From Saccharothrix sp. NRRL B-16314 (lineage in GTDB: Bacteria; Actinomycetota; Actinomycetes; Mycobacteriales; Pseudonocardiaceae), in the NCBI RefSeq assembly GCF_000716595.1, contig NZ_JNXC01000003.1, positions 186,001 through 250,000 of the forward strand: a stretch of DNA of 64,000 bases, written 5' to 3'. The translations under genes were made by a program, and so were the position numbers. This document shows positions 9,627 through 20,121 of this stretch, in pieces. Each line of letters begins with the position of its first letter. The first letter of the stretch is position 1. The notes below the pieces were generated by a model. It was given only the letters and a program-made list of their open reading frames with translations. It did no database searches and was not told the origin of the DNA.

Positions 9627-10505
9627 TCAGAACGTGGGCAGCGTGTACCAGGCGGACCCGGCGTCCTCGGCGTCGTCACGCAGCACGGACCCCTCGATGA
9701 GCCCGTACGGCCGGTCGGCCGCGTAGAACACCTCGTTGTCGTTCTCCAGCCCGAACGCGGACAGGTCGACCGCGAAGTGGTGCTTGTTCGGCATCGACAG
9801 CCGCACCTCGGCCACCTCGGGCCGCTCCCGCAACACCGCCTCGCCCATCGCGTACAAAGTCTGCTGCAACGACAGGCTGTGCTTCGCCGCGAACGTGGCC
9901 AGCAGCAGCCGCCGGATCTCGGTGAAGCTGGAAGCCCAGTCGACCTCCTCGCCCTCGTAACGCCAGCGCGCCGTCACCGACGTGGCCAGGATCCGGTCGT
10001 ACGCCTCTTTCAACGTCGTGTACCGGTCCTGCGGGAAGCCGTGGAACTCCGACCCGGTCGACTTCAGCACGACCATGTCCCGCACACCGGACACGACCCA
10101 CGCGCGGTCACGCTCGACGGTCACGGCGGTGGTCCGCTTCTCGTTGGTGCCTTGCACGAACGAGTGGTCGTTGCCCTCGATCCGCTCCCACGCGTGCTCG
10201 TCGATCAGCACCCGCGCGCCGCTGATCGCCTCCTGGGACGAGACGAAGTGCCGTCCCAGCCGCAGCGCGAAGTCCTCGATCTCGCCGACCGGCGACTCCT
10301 TGGCGAAGGCGTACACGGTGTTCTTCTGCGTGTCGGTCGCGAGCACCTTGGCGTTGTCGCCGGTCAGGTGCGTGTCCGCCAGGTCGCCGCGCAGGGAGGT
10401 GCCGACGGTGAGGTCCTTGATCGTGTGCACGGCACCGTCGCGGGTCACCGTGACGAGCCGGTTCTCCGCTTTCCCGTACTGGTTGGGCCCCAGGACGATG
10501 GCCAT
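9627..10505 (-). CDS. Urate oxidase (uricase)
   Basis: 292 residues, the normal length for cofactor-free urate oxidase, which oxidises urate to 5-hydroxyisourate and hydrogen peroxide. Visible hallmarks: MAIVLGPNQYGKAENRLV at the N-terminus, the FVQGTNEKRTTAV region, LKSTGSEFHGFPQDRYTT and the C-terminal SMPNKHHFAVDLS active-site stretch. ATG start with GGGAG upstream. Last gene of a three-gene operon transcribed uraD-uraH-uricase; 3 bp separate it from uraH. There is no peroxisomal-type C-terminal tag, as expected for a bacterium; the enzyme is cytoplasmic. Confidence 0.95.
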   Translation of the reverse strand: MAIVLGPNQYGKAENRLVTVTRDGAVHTIKDLTVGTSLRGDLADTHLTGDNAKVLATDTQKNTVYAFAKESPVGEIEDFALRLGRHFVSSQEAISGARVLIDEHAWERIEGNDHSFVQGTNEKRTTAVTVERDRAWVVSGVRDMVVLKSTGSEFHGFPQDRYTTLKEAYDRILATSVTARWRYEGEEVDWASSFTEIRRLLLATFAAKHSLSLQQTLYAMGEAVLRERPEVAEVRLSMPNKHHFAVDLSAFGLENDNEVFYAADRPYGLIEGSVLRDDAEDAGSAWYTLPTF

Positions 10506-10508
10506 CGG

Positions 10509-10805
10509 TCAGCTCCCTCGGTAGGTGGTGAAGGCGAACGGGCTCAACAGGATCGGCACGTGGAGGTGCGCCGGCCCGTCGTCCGCGACCCGGAACGCGA
10601 TGGTGATCTCCGGGTAGAACGGCGTGTCGACCGCGAACACCAGCCGGTGCACGCCCGCCGCCAGGTCCGCGTCGAACCGGAGTCGGCCGTCGTCGTCGGT
10701 CACGCCTTCGGTCAGCACCGCCCCGTCGCGTTCCAGCCGCACCGGCACGCCCACCTTGGGGCGGCCCGCCTCGGCGTCGAGCACGTGCGTGGAGAGCGTC
10801 GTCAT
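10509..10805 (-). CDS. uraH: 5-Hydroxyisourate hydrolase (transthyretin-like)
   Basis: 98 residues. Hydrolyses 5-hydroxyisourate to OHCU, the second step of urate breakdown. It starts with the LSTHVLDAEAGRP motif (catalytic His) and closes with the family tetrapeptide YRGS; a central HLHVPILLSPF segment supplies further active-site residues. No signal sequence, so cytoplasmic. Its ATG overlaps the end of uraD by 4 bp, so the two are translationally coupled, and the uricase follows 3 bp after its stop. Confidence 0.95.
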   Translation of the reverse strand: MTTLSTHVLDAEAGRPKVGVPVRLERDGAVLTEGVTDDDGRLRFDADLAAGVHRLVFAVDTPFYPEITIAFRVADDGPAHLHVPILLSPFAFTTYRGS

Positions 10806-11287
10806 GCCAGCACCTTCCGCAGCCGCAGGGCAGCGATCTTCGCCAGTTCCCGCCTCACCACGCGGAGTTCGGCGTCCGGCGGGTTGTCCATCCGCGCCGC
10901 GAGGTCGGCCAGCACCTGCTCACCGGTCAGCCCGGTCGCGCACACGAGGTAGATGTGCCCGAAACGGTCCTCGTACGCGGAGTTGGCGGCCCGCAGGCGG
11001 TCCGAGAGCGACGCGGTGACGCCTGATTGCTCGGCGGCCGACCACTTCGCCGACGCACCACCCGCGTCGGACTTCTCACCGATGCGCGGGTGCCCCGAGA
11101 TGGCGGTGCGGACTTCGTCGTCGGTCAGGTCGGCGTGCCGGTCCGACGCGGCGAGCAGCGCGTCCACGTCGGCGTACGGGCGGCCGGCCAGCAGCGCGTC
11201 GACCCAGCGCGGCACCGCGAGGCAGTCGGTGAGCAGGGGGCGGAGTCGGCCCGGAGGCGCGGAGTTGAACCCTTCCAGATCGGGCAC
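10802..11287 (-). CDS. uraD: OHCU decarboxylase
   Basis: 161 residues. Converts 2-oxo-4-hydroxy-4-carboxy-5-ureidoimidazoline to (S)-allantoin. Family signatures visible: the [10 protein letters not shown] motif with the catalytic His, and the C-terminal [18 protein letters not shown] block. The GTG at 11287 (with GGGAG upstream) is chosen; the longer frame to 11320 would translate the operator sequences. First gene of the uraD-uraH-uricase operon, divergent from allantoinase, behind two operator-like sites of the IclR/AllR type. Confidence 0.93.
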   Translation of the reverse strand: MPDLEGFNSAPPGRLRPLLTDCLAVPRWVDALLAGRPYADVDALLAASDRHADLTDDEVRTAISGHPRIGEKSDAGGASAKWSAAEQSGVTASLSDRLRAANSAYEDRFGHIYLVCATGLTGEQVLADLAARMDNPPDAELRVVRRELAKIAALRLRKVLA

Positions 11288-11299
11288 CGAGGCTCCCTT

Positions 11300-11335
11300 T
11301 TCTGTATCGCGGAATCCCATTTCCGCAAAGAGGGA
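11300..11335. promoter_or_regulatory. Paired IclR/AllR-type operators upstream of uraD operon
   Basis: Sites TTCTGTATCGCGGAA (11300-11314) and TTCCGCAAAGAGGGA (11321-11335) share the pattern seen before aceB and again start exactly 21 bp apart. They begin 13 bp before the uraD GTG, overlapping the likely promoter. A weaker similar sequence, GTCCGCGAGCGCGAA, lies at 11402-11416 on the allantoinase side. Confidence 0.6.
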
Positions 11336-11496
11336 CGGTACGAGCGCCCTCCGAGCGTGTCAACCAGTCTTGCGCCGTCACCGAGGACGTGCCTGTCCTC
11401 CGTCCGCGAGCGCGAACCCCTGCCGTGGCACGAGGGACCGAACCCCCGACCTCCGGCCGGTCGCATCGCGGTCGGCCGGGTGCCAGAGTGAGGCCC

Positions 11497-12786
11497 ATGG
11501 ACCTGGTGCTCCGCGCGGCCCGAGTGATCACCCCCGACGGTGAGCGCCGTGCCGACGTCGGCGTCGAGGACGGCCGGATCGTCGCGGTGGCCGAGCACCT
11601 GGACGGCGACGCGGTGGTCGAACTCGCGGACGACGAAGTCCTCCTCCCCGGCCTGGTCGACACGCACGTCCACGTGAACGACCCCGGCCGCAGCGACTGG
11701 GAGGGCTTCGACACGGCGACCAGGGCGGCGGCGGCCGGTGGCGTGACCACGATCGTCGACATGCCGCTGAACAGCCTGCCGCCGACGACCACCGTCGCCG
11801 CCCTGAAGGCCAAGCAGGAGTCGGCCCGCGACAAGGCGCACGTGGACGTCGGGTTCTGGGGCGGCATCGTGCCGACCAACCTGGACGACCTCGCGGACCT
11901 GCACGACGCGGGCGTGTTCGGCTTCAAGTGCTTCCTGATCCACTCCGGCGTCGACGAGTTCCCGCACGTCACCGACGACCAGCTGCGGGCCGCCCTGACC
12001 GGACTCCGGTCGCGGGACGCCCTCACGATCGTGCACGCCGAGGACCCGCACGACGTCACCGAACCCGGCCCCGGCTACCGGGGTTTCCTGGACTCCCGGC
12101 CGCACCGGGCCGAGTCGCACGCCGTCGCCACCGTCGTGGGCCTGGCCGAGGAGACCGGGGCCAGGCTGCACGTCCTGCACCTGTCCAGCGGCGAGGCCGT
12201 GAGCCGGGTCCGGGCCGCGAAGGAACGCGGGCTGCGGCTCACCGCCGAGACGTGCCCGCACTACCTGACGTTCGTCGCGGAGGAGATCGGCGACGCGGCG
12301 ACGGAGTTCAAGTGCTGCCCGCCGATCCGTGACGCGGCCAACCGCGAACAGCTCTGGCAGGCCCTGCGCGACGACGTGGTCGACCTCGTCGTCACGGACC
12401 ACTCGCCGTGCACGCCCGACCTGAAACAGGGCGACTTCGCCACCGCGTGGGGCGGTATCGCGAGCCTGCAACTGGGCCTGCCGGCCGTGTGGACCCAGGC
12501 ACGGCAACGCGGCCACGCGCTGACCGACGTGGTCCGGTGGATGGCCACCAACCCCGCCGACCTGGTCGGGCTGGGCGCCAAGGGCCGCATCGCACCCGGT
12601 GCGGACGCCGACTTCTGCGTGTTCGCGCCGGACGACGCGTTCGTGGTGGACCGCGCCAGGCTGCGCCACCGCAACCCCGTCACGCCGTACCACGGCCGTC
12701 CGCTGGCGGGCGTCGTGCGGCAGACCTGGCTGCGCGGTCAGCCGGTGGGCGACCGACCGCGCGGGCTTTTGCTGACGCGCTCCTGA
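11497..12786 (+). CDS. allB: Allantoinase
   Basis: 429 residues, cyclic amidohydrolase of the dihydroorotase/hydantoinase superfamily that opens (S)-allantoin to allantoate. Visible metal ligands: [11 protein letters not shown] (His-x-His), the FKCF lysine that is carbamylated, [14 protein letters not shown] and VVTDHSPC (Asp). The [11 protein letters not shown] sequence and following [10 protein letters not shown] are typical of AllB. ATG at 11497 with GTGAGG upstream. Transcribed divergently from uraD; the intervening region carries the operator-like sites. Allantoicase follows 40 bp downstream and is probably in the same operon. Confidence 0.95.
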   Translation: MDLVLRAARVITPDGERRADVGVEDGRIVAVAEHLDGDAVVELADDEVLLPGLVDTHVHVNDPGRSDWEGFDTATRAAAAGGVTTIVDMPLNSLPPTTTVAALKAKQESARDKAHVDVGFWGGIVPTNLDDLADLHDAGVFGFKCFLIHSGVDEFPHVTDDQLRAALTGLRSRDALTIVHAEDPHDVTEPGPGYRGFLDSRPHRAESHAVATVVGLAEETGARLHVLHLSSGEAVSRVRAAKERGLRLTAETCPHYLTFVAEEIGDAATEFKCCPPIRDAANREQLWQALRDDVVDLVVTDHSPCTPDLKQGDFATAWGGIASLQLGLPAVWTQARQRGHALTDVVRWMATNPADLVGLGAKGRIAPGADADFCVFAPDDAFVVDRARLRHRNPVTPYHGRPLAGVVRQTWLRGQPVGDRPRGLLLTRS

Positions 12787-12826
12787 CCCGCTCACCGCCC
12801 AGCCGAGAACCCGAGTGAGGAGCCGC

Positions 12827-13825
12827 ATGAGCGAAGCGCCCGACTGGACCCGACTCCCGGACCTGGCCTGCCGTGCCGCGGGCGGCAGCGTGGTGTGGGC
12901 CAACGACGAGTTGTTCGCCGAACGCGAGAACCTGATCCGCAAGCCCGAGCCGGAGTACCGGACCTACACGTTCGGGCACAAGGGCCAGGTCTACGACGGG
13001 TGGGAGACGCGCCGCCGGCGTGAGCAGGGGGAGGACCGGGCGGTCGTCCGCCTCGGCCTGCCGGGCGTGATCCGGGGCGTCGTGGTCGACACCGCGTTCT
13101 TCAAGGGCAACTACCCGCCGTTCGCGTCGGTCGAGGCGACCGCCGCCAAGGGCTACCCCGGCCCCGACGAGCTGACCGACTGGGAGACCGTGGTTCCCAG
13201 GTCACCGCTCGGCGGCGACCGGAAGCACTACTTCGAGGTGTCCGCGGAACGCCGGTACACGCACGTCCGGCTGACCATCTACCCGGACGGCGGCGTGGCG
13301 AGGCTGCGCGTGTTCGGCCGGCCGGTGGTCGACCCGGACCTGATCGTCGCCGACGCGCTCGACCTGGCCGCGTCGGAGAACGGCGCGGCGGTCACCGGGT
13401 GCAGCGACATGTTCTACGGCTCGCCCGCCAACCTCATCGCCCCGGGCCAGGCCACCGTGATGGGCGAGGGCTGGGAGACCGCGCGGCGGCGCGACGACGG
13501 GAACGACTGGGTGGAGGTCGAACTGGCCGCGCCGGGCGTCATCCGGCTCGCCGAGCTCGACACGAGCCACTTCAAGGGAAACGCGCCCGGCTGGGCGTCG
13601 GTCCGGGGCAGGAACGCGAGCACCGGCGCGGAGTTCGACGTGCTGCCCCGGACGCGCCTCCAGCCGGACACCCGTCACCGGTTCCGGATCGACCAGGACG
13701 CCGAAGCGACCCACGCGCGGCTCGACATCTACCCGGACGGCGGGATGGCACGACTGCGGCTGTTCGGTGGCTTGACCCCGAATGGCCTCAGGGTGATCAC
13801 CCAGCGCTATCAGCATTTCTCGTGA
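12827..13825 (+). CDS. alc: Allantoicase
   Basis: 332 residues with the duplicated beta-sandwich domain of allantoicases: both halves carry a GWETxRRR motif, an FKGN motif (DTAFFKGNYPP and DTSHFKGNAPG) and an IYPDGGxARLRxFG end. It hydrolyses allantoate to (S)-ureidoglycolate and urea. The ATG at 12827 has GAGTGAGGAG upstream; a GTG at 12815 is less likely. It closes the allantoinase operon. No ureidoglycolate lyase or urease gene is seen nearby, so the last step must be encoded elsewhere or by the DUF6986 neighbour. A hairpin overlaps the end of the gene. Confidence 0.95.
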   Translation: MSEAPDWTRLPDLACRAAGGSVVWANDELFAERENLIRKPEPEYRTYTFGHKGQVYDGWETRRRREQGEDRAVVRLGLPGVIRGVVVDTAFFKGNYPPFASVEATAAKGYPGPDELTDWETVVPRSPLGGDRKHYFEVSAERRYTHVRLTIYPDGGVARLRVFGRPVVDPDLIVADALDLAASENGAAVTGCSDMFYGSPANLIAPGQATVMGEGWETARRRDDGNDWVEVELAAPGVIRLAELDTSHFKGNAPGWASVRGRNASTGAEFDVLPRTRLQPDTRHRFRIDQDAEATHARLDIYPDGGMARLRLFGGLTPNGLRVITQRYQHFS

Positions 13826-13842
13826 TGTACACGAAATGCTGT
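13811..13842 (+). terminator. Hairpin at the end of allantoicase
   Basis: CAGCATTTC...GTG pairs with CACGAAATGCTG around the loop ATGTA, with a 2-nt bulge in the left arm. The left arm holds the last codons and the stop falls near the loop. No T-run. Likely the end of the allB-alc transcript. Confidence 0.6.
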
Positions 13843-13950
13843 CAGCCCATGGGTTGATTACGGGGAAGACTTCAGTCGGTTGTGGCGTGTTCGGCCGCCC
13901 TGGAAGCCTGCGATAACCCGATTGGGTGAACAGGAACTAGGGAGGAACCT

Positions 13951-15483
13951 GTGCGACCGATCATCCGGGCGCTCGGCGGTGTGGCCACCGCCCTCGCGCT
14001 CGTCACGGGGACGACGTCATTCGCCACGGCCGAAACGGAACCACAAGGCGCGACAGGGATCGACTGGCAGCCATGCCCCGAACTGGCCGAGGTCGAGTGC
14101 GGCACGTTGCGCCTGCCCGTCGACTGGGCGAACCCGAGCGGTGAGAAGTTCGACCTCGCCGTGGCCCGCCGCAAGGCGACCGACCCGGCCAAGCGGGTCG
14201 GCATCATGGTGATCAACCCCGGCGGCCCCGGCGGCTCGGGCGTCGACTTCGCCCTCGGCGCGAACGGCTACTTCAGCCAGGAGGTGCAGGAGCGCTTCGA
14301 CATCATCGGGTTCGACCCGCGCGGTGTCGCCCGCAGCGCGCCGGTGCGGTGCTCCCGCGAAGTGCTGGAAAAGCAGCCGTCGATGTACCCGACGAGCCCG
14401 CAGGAGTTCGAGGCGCTCGGCGCCTACAACCGCGAGCTGGCCGCCGACTGCCGCGAGCACACCGGCCCGATCTACGACCACGCCGACACCGGCGCGGTGA
14501 TCCAGGACATCGACGCGCTGCGCCGGGCGCTCGGCGAGCAGAAGATCAACTACTTCGGCGTCTCGTACGGCACGCTGATCGGCCAGCAGTACGCCGAGCG
14601 GTACGGCCGGAACATCCGCGCCATGGTGATCGACTCGAACATGGACCACAGCCTCGGCACGTGGCGGTTCAACGAGACCGAGGCCGCGACCGCCGAGTCC
14701 TCGTTCGAGGAGTTCGTGAAGTGGTGCGACCGCACCGAGTCGTGCGCCCTGCACGGCCGGGAGGTCGCGAAGTTCTGGGACAACCTGCTCGACCGGGCCG
14801 ACCGCGGCGAGATCGTCGACCCCGCGAACCCCGAGTACGAGGTGACCGCCGACGACATCATCGGCGTCGCGTTCAGCGCGTTCTACGGTCCCCGGTGGGC
14901 GCAGTTGGCCGACTTCCTCGTCGCCTTGGACGAGGGGCCGGCGACGTCGTCCGCCTTCACCGCGCAGGTGGAGACGCTGCACAACCCGTTCCCGGCCGTG
15001 TTCTGCCAGGACTGGGCGATCCGGGTCGGCAGCCACCGCGAGTTCTCCGCCCTGGTGGACCGCTCCCGGCAGCTCGCGCCGCACATGCGCGGCTCGTCGC
15101 TCGGGCACCGGGCGACCGCGGGCTGCGTCGGCCTGCCGGAGAAGGTGAACAACCCGCAGCACCGGCTCAGGATCAAGGACGCGCCGAAGATCCTGATGAC
15201 GAACGCCCTCTACGACCCGGCCACCGGGTACGAGTGGGCGGTCAACGCCCACCGGCAGAGCCGTGACACCACGGTCCTGCTGACCTACGAGGGCTGGGGC
15301 CACGGCGTCTACCGCCGCAGCGACTGCACCCGCGGCGCGACGGACGACTACCTGATCAACCTCAAGACCCCGCGTCCCGGCGCGCGGTGCGCCGCGGTCG
15401 AGCCGCCGCCGCAGTCGGTCGCGTCGCTGGACCTGGACGTGCCGACCGGCCCGAGCCCGGCCATCCCGGGCTGGCTCGGGTAG
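13951..15483 (+). CDS. Secreted alpha/beta hydrolase, tripeptidyl aminopeptidase type
   Basis: 510 residues. A cleavable signal peptide is visible (MRPIIRALGG..., hydrophobic core to about residue 27, FATAE cleavage region). The rest is an alpha/beta hydrolase of the SlpD/SlpE/TAP (peptidase S33) group: oxyanion motif NPGGPGGSG, nucleophile elbow GVSYGT, a lid domain, then a C-terminal TAP-like domain with the Asp in NALYDPATGY and the His in GWGHGVY. It should remove N-terminal peptides from secreted proteins or peptides. GTG start with GGGAGGA upstream. It stands alone, with a terminator before and after. Streptomyces homologues act as tripeptidyl aminopeptidases; the substrate here is unproven. 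Confidence 0.85.
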   Translation: MRPIIRALGGVATALALVTGTTSFATAETEPQGATGIDWQPCPELAEVECGTLRLPVDWANPSGEKFDLAVARRKATDPAKRVGIMVINPGGPGGSGVDFALGANGYFSQEVQERFDIIGFDPRGVARSAPVRCSREVLEKQPSMYPTSPQEFEALGAYNRELAADCREHTGPIYDHADTGAVIQDIDALRRALGEQKINYFGVSYGTLIGQQYAERYGRNIRAMVIDSNMDHSLGTWRFNETEAATAESSFEEFVKWCDRTESCALHGREVAKFWDNLLDRADRGEIVDPANPEYEVTADDIIGVAFSAFYGPRWAQLADFLVALDEGPATSSAFTAQVETLHNPFPAVFCQDWAIRVGSHREFSALVDRSRQLAPHMRGSSLGHRATAGCVGLPEKVNNPQHRLRIKDAPKILMTNALYDPATGYEWAVNAHRQSRDTTVLLTYEGWGHGVYRRSDCTRGATDDYLINLKTPRPGARCAAVEPPPQSVASLDLDVPTGPSPAIPGWLG

Positions 15484-15500
15484 CGCGGACCCGACGAGCC

Positions 15501-15534
15501 GAGGCCGCCTCCACCCCCGGGTGGGGGCGGCCTC
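15501..15534 (+). terminator. Terminator after the TAP-like hydrolase
   Basis: Inverted repeat GAGGCCGCC/GGCGGCCTC (15501-15509 and 15526-15534) with an inner CCACCC/GGGTGG pair; 16 bp after the stop codon. No long T-run. Confidence 0.8.
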
Positions 15535-15678
15535 CGTCCACCGGCGGGTCCGGTGACCCACCGTCGCCGGGTCGTCCCGCCCGATCACACGAACCACCGC
15601 AAAGGCGAGACCGCCTCGCACGTTCCGTCACCGGAAATTCCACTGCCACCGGGACTGGTCGCAGGCGGAAGCACTTGC

Positions 15679-15759
15679 TTCAAGCGCGCGAAACCTGGCC
15701 GTAACACCAGGGGCCGGACAGTTCACGCGCGCGAAACCTTCGGCGCAACCGCGCGAAAC
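15679..15759. promoter_or_regulatory. GlnR-like boxes upstream of amtB
   Basis: Two near-identical 16-mers, TTCAAGCGCGCGAAAC (15679-15694) and TTCACGCGCGCGAAAC (15722-15737), are each followed by a further box element (GTAAC at 15701; GCAAC-n5-GAAAC ending 15759). This resembles the GTnAC-n6-GAAAC repeats bound by actinobacterial GlnR, with the last two GAAAC elements 22 bp apart. Position 50-130 bp before amtB suits nitrogen-limitation activation. The 15541-15678 stretch upstream shows no further feature. Confidence 0.6.
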
Positions 15760-15805
15760 AGGACATCCCGATGCTCCCTGCAACCGACGTGCAGTGGAGG
15801 TCGAC

Positions 15806-17484
<1,679 letters not shown>

Positions 17485-17499
17485 GGCTCCGCGGTAGGG

Positions 17500-19884
17500 A
17501 TGGGGGACGGCCGTATGGAGAACGCCGAGACGGCCGTCGTCACGGCTGACGACCTGGTGCGAGCACGCGATCGGCTGCTCGCGCCAGGTCGGCGCCGTTT
17601 GACGGGGGAGTCGCTGCGCGAGGCGCTGGTGGACCTGCACGAGTTCTGGCTCACCGCGCACGCCGCGCAAGCAGGCGTCGGTGGACCGGGCGGCGGGGTC
17701 GCGCTGGTCGCCGTGGGGGGTTTGGGCAGGCGCGAGCTGGTGCCCTATTCCGATCTGGACCTGCTCCTGGTGCACAACGGGCACAAGGGCGTGGACCAGA
17801 TCGCCGAGAAGCTCTGGTACCCGCTGTGGAACTCCGGCATCGGCCTGGACCACTCGGTGCGCACGGTCGGCGAGGCGCTGCGCGTCGCCGCCGGTGACCT
17901 GCGCACCGCGTTGGGGCTGCTGGACATCCGCCACATCGCGGGCGACCAGGTGATCAGCGGGCGGTTGGCGGACAGCGCGCGTCAGGCGTGGCGCACGGGG
18001 GTCCGCACGCGGCTGGACGAGATGTCCGAGTCGGCGTCGCGGCGGTGGGCGCGCAGCGGCGAGATCGCGCACCGCGTCGAGCCGGACCTGAAGCACGGCC
18101 GTGGCGGGCTGCGGGACGTCACGCTGCTGGACGCGTTGAGCGCGGCGCAGCTGACCGACCGGCCGTCCGCCGAGGTCAACGAGGCACGCAAGCTGCTGCT
18201 GGACGTGCGCACCGAGCTGCGGCGGGTGGCGGGGAGGCCGCGGGACGTGCTCCGCGCGCAGGACGGCGACGAGGTCGCCGCCGCGTTGGGCCTCCAGGAC
18301 CGCTTCATGCTGGCCCGCGCGATGTCGTCGGCGGCACGCACGATCGTGTACGCCGTGGACGTGGCGATGCGCACAGCGCGCGCTGCCGTGCCCAAGCGCG
18401 GGCTGGGGGTGTTCGCCCGTTCCCCGCTCAGGCGCGCACCGGCGAGACGACCGCTGGACGAAGGCGTGGTGCTGCACGGGTCCGAAGTGGCGTTGGCCCG
18501 TGACGCCGTGCCGAGCCGCGATCCGGCCCTGCTGCTGCGCGTCGCCACGGCCGCCGCCCGCAGCAAGCACCCGATCGCCGCGGGCACGTTGGCCAAGCTC
18601 GCCGACTCCGCGCCCGAACTGCGCCAGCCGTGGCCGAGGGAGGCGCGGGAAGAGCTGCTGGCCCTGCTGGGCAGCGGCACGGGCCTGATCGACGTGGTCG
18701 AGGCGCTGGACCGCACCGGCCTGTGGGGCAGGCTCTTCCCGGAGTGGGGAGCGGTGCGGGACCTGCCGCCCCGTGACGCCGCGCACACGTGGACCGTGGA
18801 CCGCCACCTGGTGCAGGCCACCGCGCACGCGGCCCGCCTGGTGACCAGGGTGTCCCGGCCCGACCTGCTCCTGCTGGGCACGCTGGTGCACGACATCGGC
18901 AAGGGCAGGCAGGCGGACCACTCCGAGGTGGGGGCCGCGCTCACCACCCAGATCGCCGAACGGCTCGGCCTGTGGCCGCAGGACGTCGTCACACTCACCG
19001 CCCTGGTGCGCCACCACCTCCTGCTGCCGCACACGGCCACGCGCCGCGACGTGGAGGACGAGGCCACCGTGCGCCGCGTGGTGGACACGCTGGGCGGCGA
19101 CCCGGTGCTGCTGGAACTGCTCTACGCGCTGGCCGAGGCGGACGCGGTGGCGACCGGTCCCGGCGTCTGGTCGGACTGGAAGGCGTCGCTGATCAGCGAC
19201 CTGGTGGCGCGCTGCCGGACGGCGATGGCGGGCGACCCGCTGCCCAAGCCGGAGCCGTTGGACCAGCGCCAGCAGGACCTCGCCCAGGCCGTGCTGGCCA
19301 GCGGCAGGCCGGACGTGCTGATCGACCCGGCCGACCACGCGGCCACCGTCACGGTCGTCGCGCCGGACCGTCCGGGCCTGCTCTCCCGTGCTGCCGGCGT
19401 GCTGGCGCTCAACTCCCTCGAAGTGCACGCCGCGACCCTCCGCTCCCACAGCGACCCGTCGCTCGGCGCGGCGGCCGTCGACGTGTTCACGGTGTCGCCG
19501 AGGTTCGGTTCCCTGCCGGACGTGACCCTGTTGCGCGAACAACTCACCAGGGCCGTGGACGGCACCCTCGCGCTGGCCGACAAGCTCGCCGCGAAGGAAC
19601 GCGACTACGGCGGCCCGCCGACCGACCCGCCACCGCCGAAGGTGCTCTGGTTCGACGACGAGTCGTCCGGCGCGGTGGTGCTCGAACTGCGCGCGGCCGA
19701 CCGGATCGGACTGCTGCACCGGGTCGCGGACGCGTTGGAGCAGTCCGGTGTGGACATCGTGTGGGCGCGAGTGTCCACATTGGGCTCGACGGTCGTCGAC
19801 TCGTTCGCCGTCACCGTGCCGGAGGGCGTGGACGCCGCCCGGCGCCGCAAGATCGAACAGGCGGTCCTGCACGCCGCGGGGTGA
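17500..19884 (+). CDS. glnD: PII nucleotidyltransferase/bifunctional GlnD
   Basis: 794 residues with the GlnD domain order: nucleotidyltransferase with GGLGRRELVPYSDLDLLLVH (about residues 73-92), a linker with LKHGRGGLRD, the HD hydrolase domain (LVHDIGKGRQADHSEVG) and two C-terminal ACT domains (VVAPDRPGLLSRAA and ELRAADRIGLLHRVA). It modifies and demodifies PII; in actinobacteria the donor is ATP rather than UTP. ATG at 17500 or 17515; neither has a clear ribosome site. Completes the amtB-glnK-glnD operon; two hairpins follow it. Confidence 0.95.
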   Translation: MGDGRMENAETAVVTADDLVRARDRLLAPGRRRLTGESLREALVDLHEFWLTAHAAQAGVGGPGGGVALVAVGGLGRRELVPYSDLDLLLVHNGHKGVDQIAEKLWYPLWNSGIGLDHSVRTVGEALRVAAGDLRTALGLLDIRHIAGDQVISGRLADSARQAWRTGVRTRLDEMSESASRRWARSGEIAHRVEPDLKHGRGGLRDVTLLDALSAAQLTDRPSAEVNEARKLLLDVRTELRRVAGRPRDVLRAQDGDEVAAALGLQDRFMLARAMSSAARTIVYAVDVAMRTARAAVPKRGLGVFARSPLRRAPARRPLDEGVVLHGSEVALARDAVPSRDPALLLRVATAAARSKHPIAAGTLAKLADSAPELRQPWPREAREELLALLGSGTGLIDVVEALDRTGLWGRLFPEWGAVRDLPPRDAAHTWTVDRHLVQATAHAARLVTRVSRPDLLLLGTLVHDIGKGRQADHSEVGAALTTQIAERLGLWPQDVVTLTALVRHHLLLPHTATRRDVEDEATVRRVVDTLGGDPVLLELLYALAEADAVATGPGVWSDWKASLISDLVARCRTAMAGDPLPKPEPLDQRQQDLAQAVLASGRPDVLIDPADHAATVTVVAPDRPGLLSRAAGVLALNSLEVHAATLRSHSDPSLGAAAVDVFTVSPRFGSLPDVTLLREQLTRAVDGTLALADKLAAKERDYGGPPTDPPPPKVLWFDDESSGAVVLELRAADRIGLLHRVADALEQSGVDIVWARVSTLGSTVVDSFAVTVPEGVDAARRRKIEQAVLHAAG

Positions 19885-19896
19885 AGCCCGCGGAGC

Positions 19897-19920
19897 GGTT
19901 GCGTAGCTCTACGCACAACC
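19897..19920 (+). terminator. Small hairpin after glnD
   Basis: TGCGTAG-CT-CTACGCA (19900-19915) gives 7 perfect pairs, extended by GGTT/AACC with one bulge. It lies 15 bp after the glnD stop and may end the amtB-glnK-glnD transcript. Confidence 0.55.
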
Positions 19921-20031
19921 CACCACGGGTGCTCACGCTGACGTCGGACCCCCGTGCCGGGGCAGACTTCCCGGCATGGCGCGGGGGGCCGGTCCGCCCG
20001 ACCAGGGTGGGGCGGGGGGTGACGCCACCAC

Positions 20032-20076
20032 GTGCCCGGAGGCGGCCCGTCGAGGGGTTGGGCCGCCTCCGGGCAC
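20032..20076 (+). terminator. Strong 17-bp hairpin before the P-loop gene
   Basis: GTGCCCGGAGGCGGCCC (20032-20048) pairs perfectly with 20060-20076 around an 11-base loop. It separates glnD from the following gene and should be a strong terminator. The stretch 19921-20031 between the two hairpins shows no gene. Confidence 0.8.
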
Positions 20077-20108
20077 CTGGGAACTCGTGGTTGTCCGGAA
20101 CGTCTCTT

Positions 20109-20114
20109 TAGTAT
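20109..20114 (+). promoter_or_regulatory. -10 box TAGTAT, leaderless layout
   Basis: TAGTAT ends 7 bp before the ATG at 20122. No ribosome site precedes that ATG, so transcription probably begins at or next to the start codon. Confidence 0.5.
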
Positions 20115-20121
20115 GGACGTG

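Noticed and set aside
11288..11320. Longer start for uraD at 11320
   Set aside because: It would translate the operator pair; GTG 11287 has a ribosome site and matches family length.
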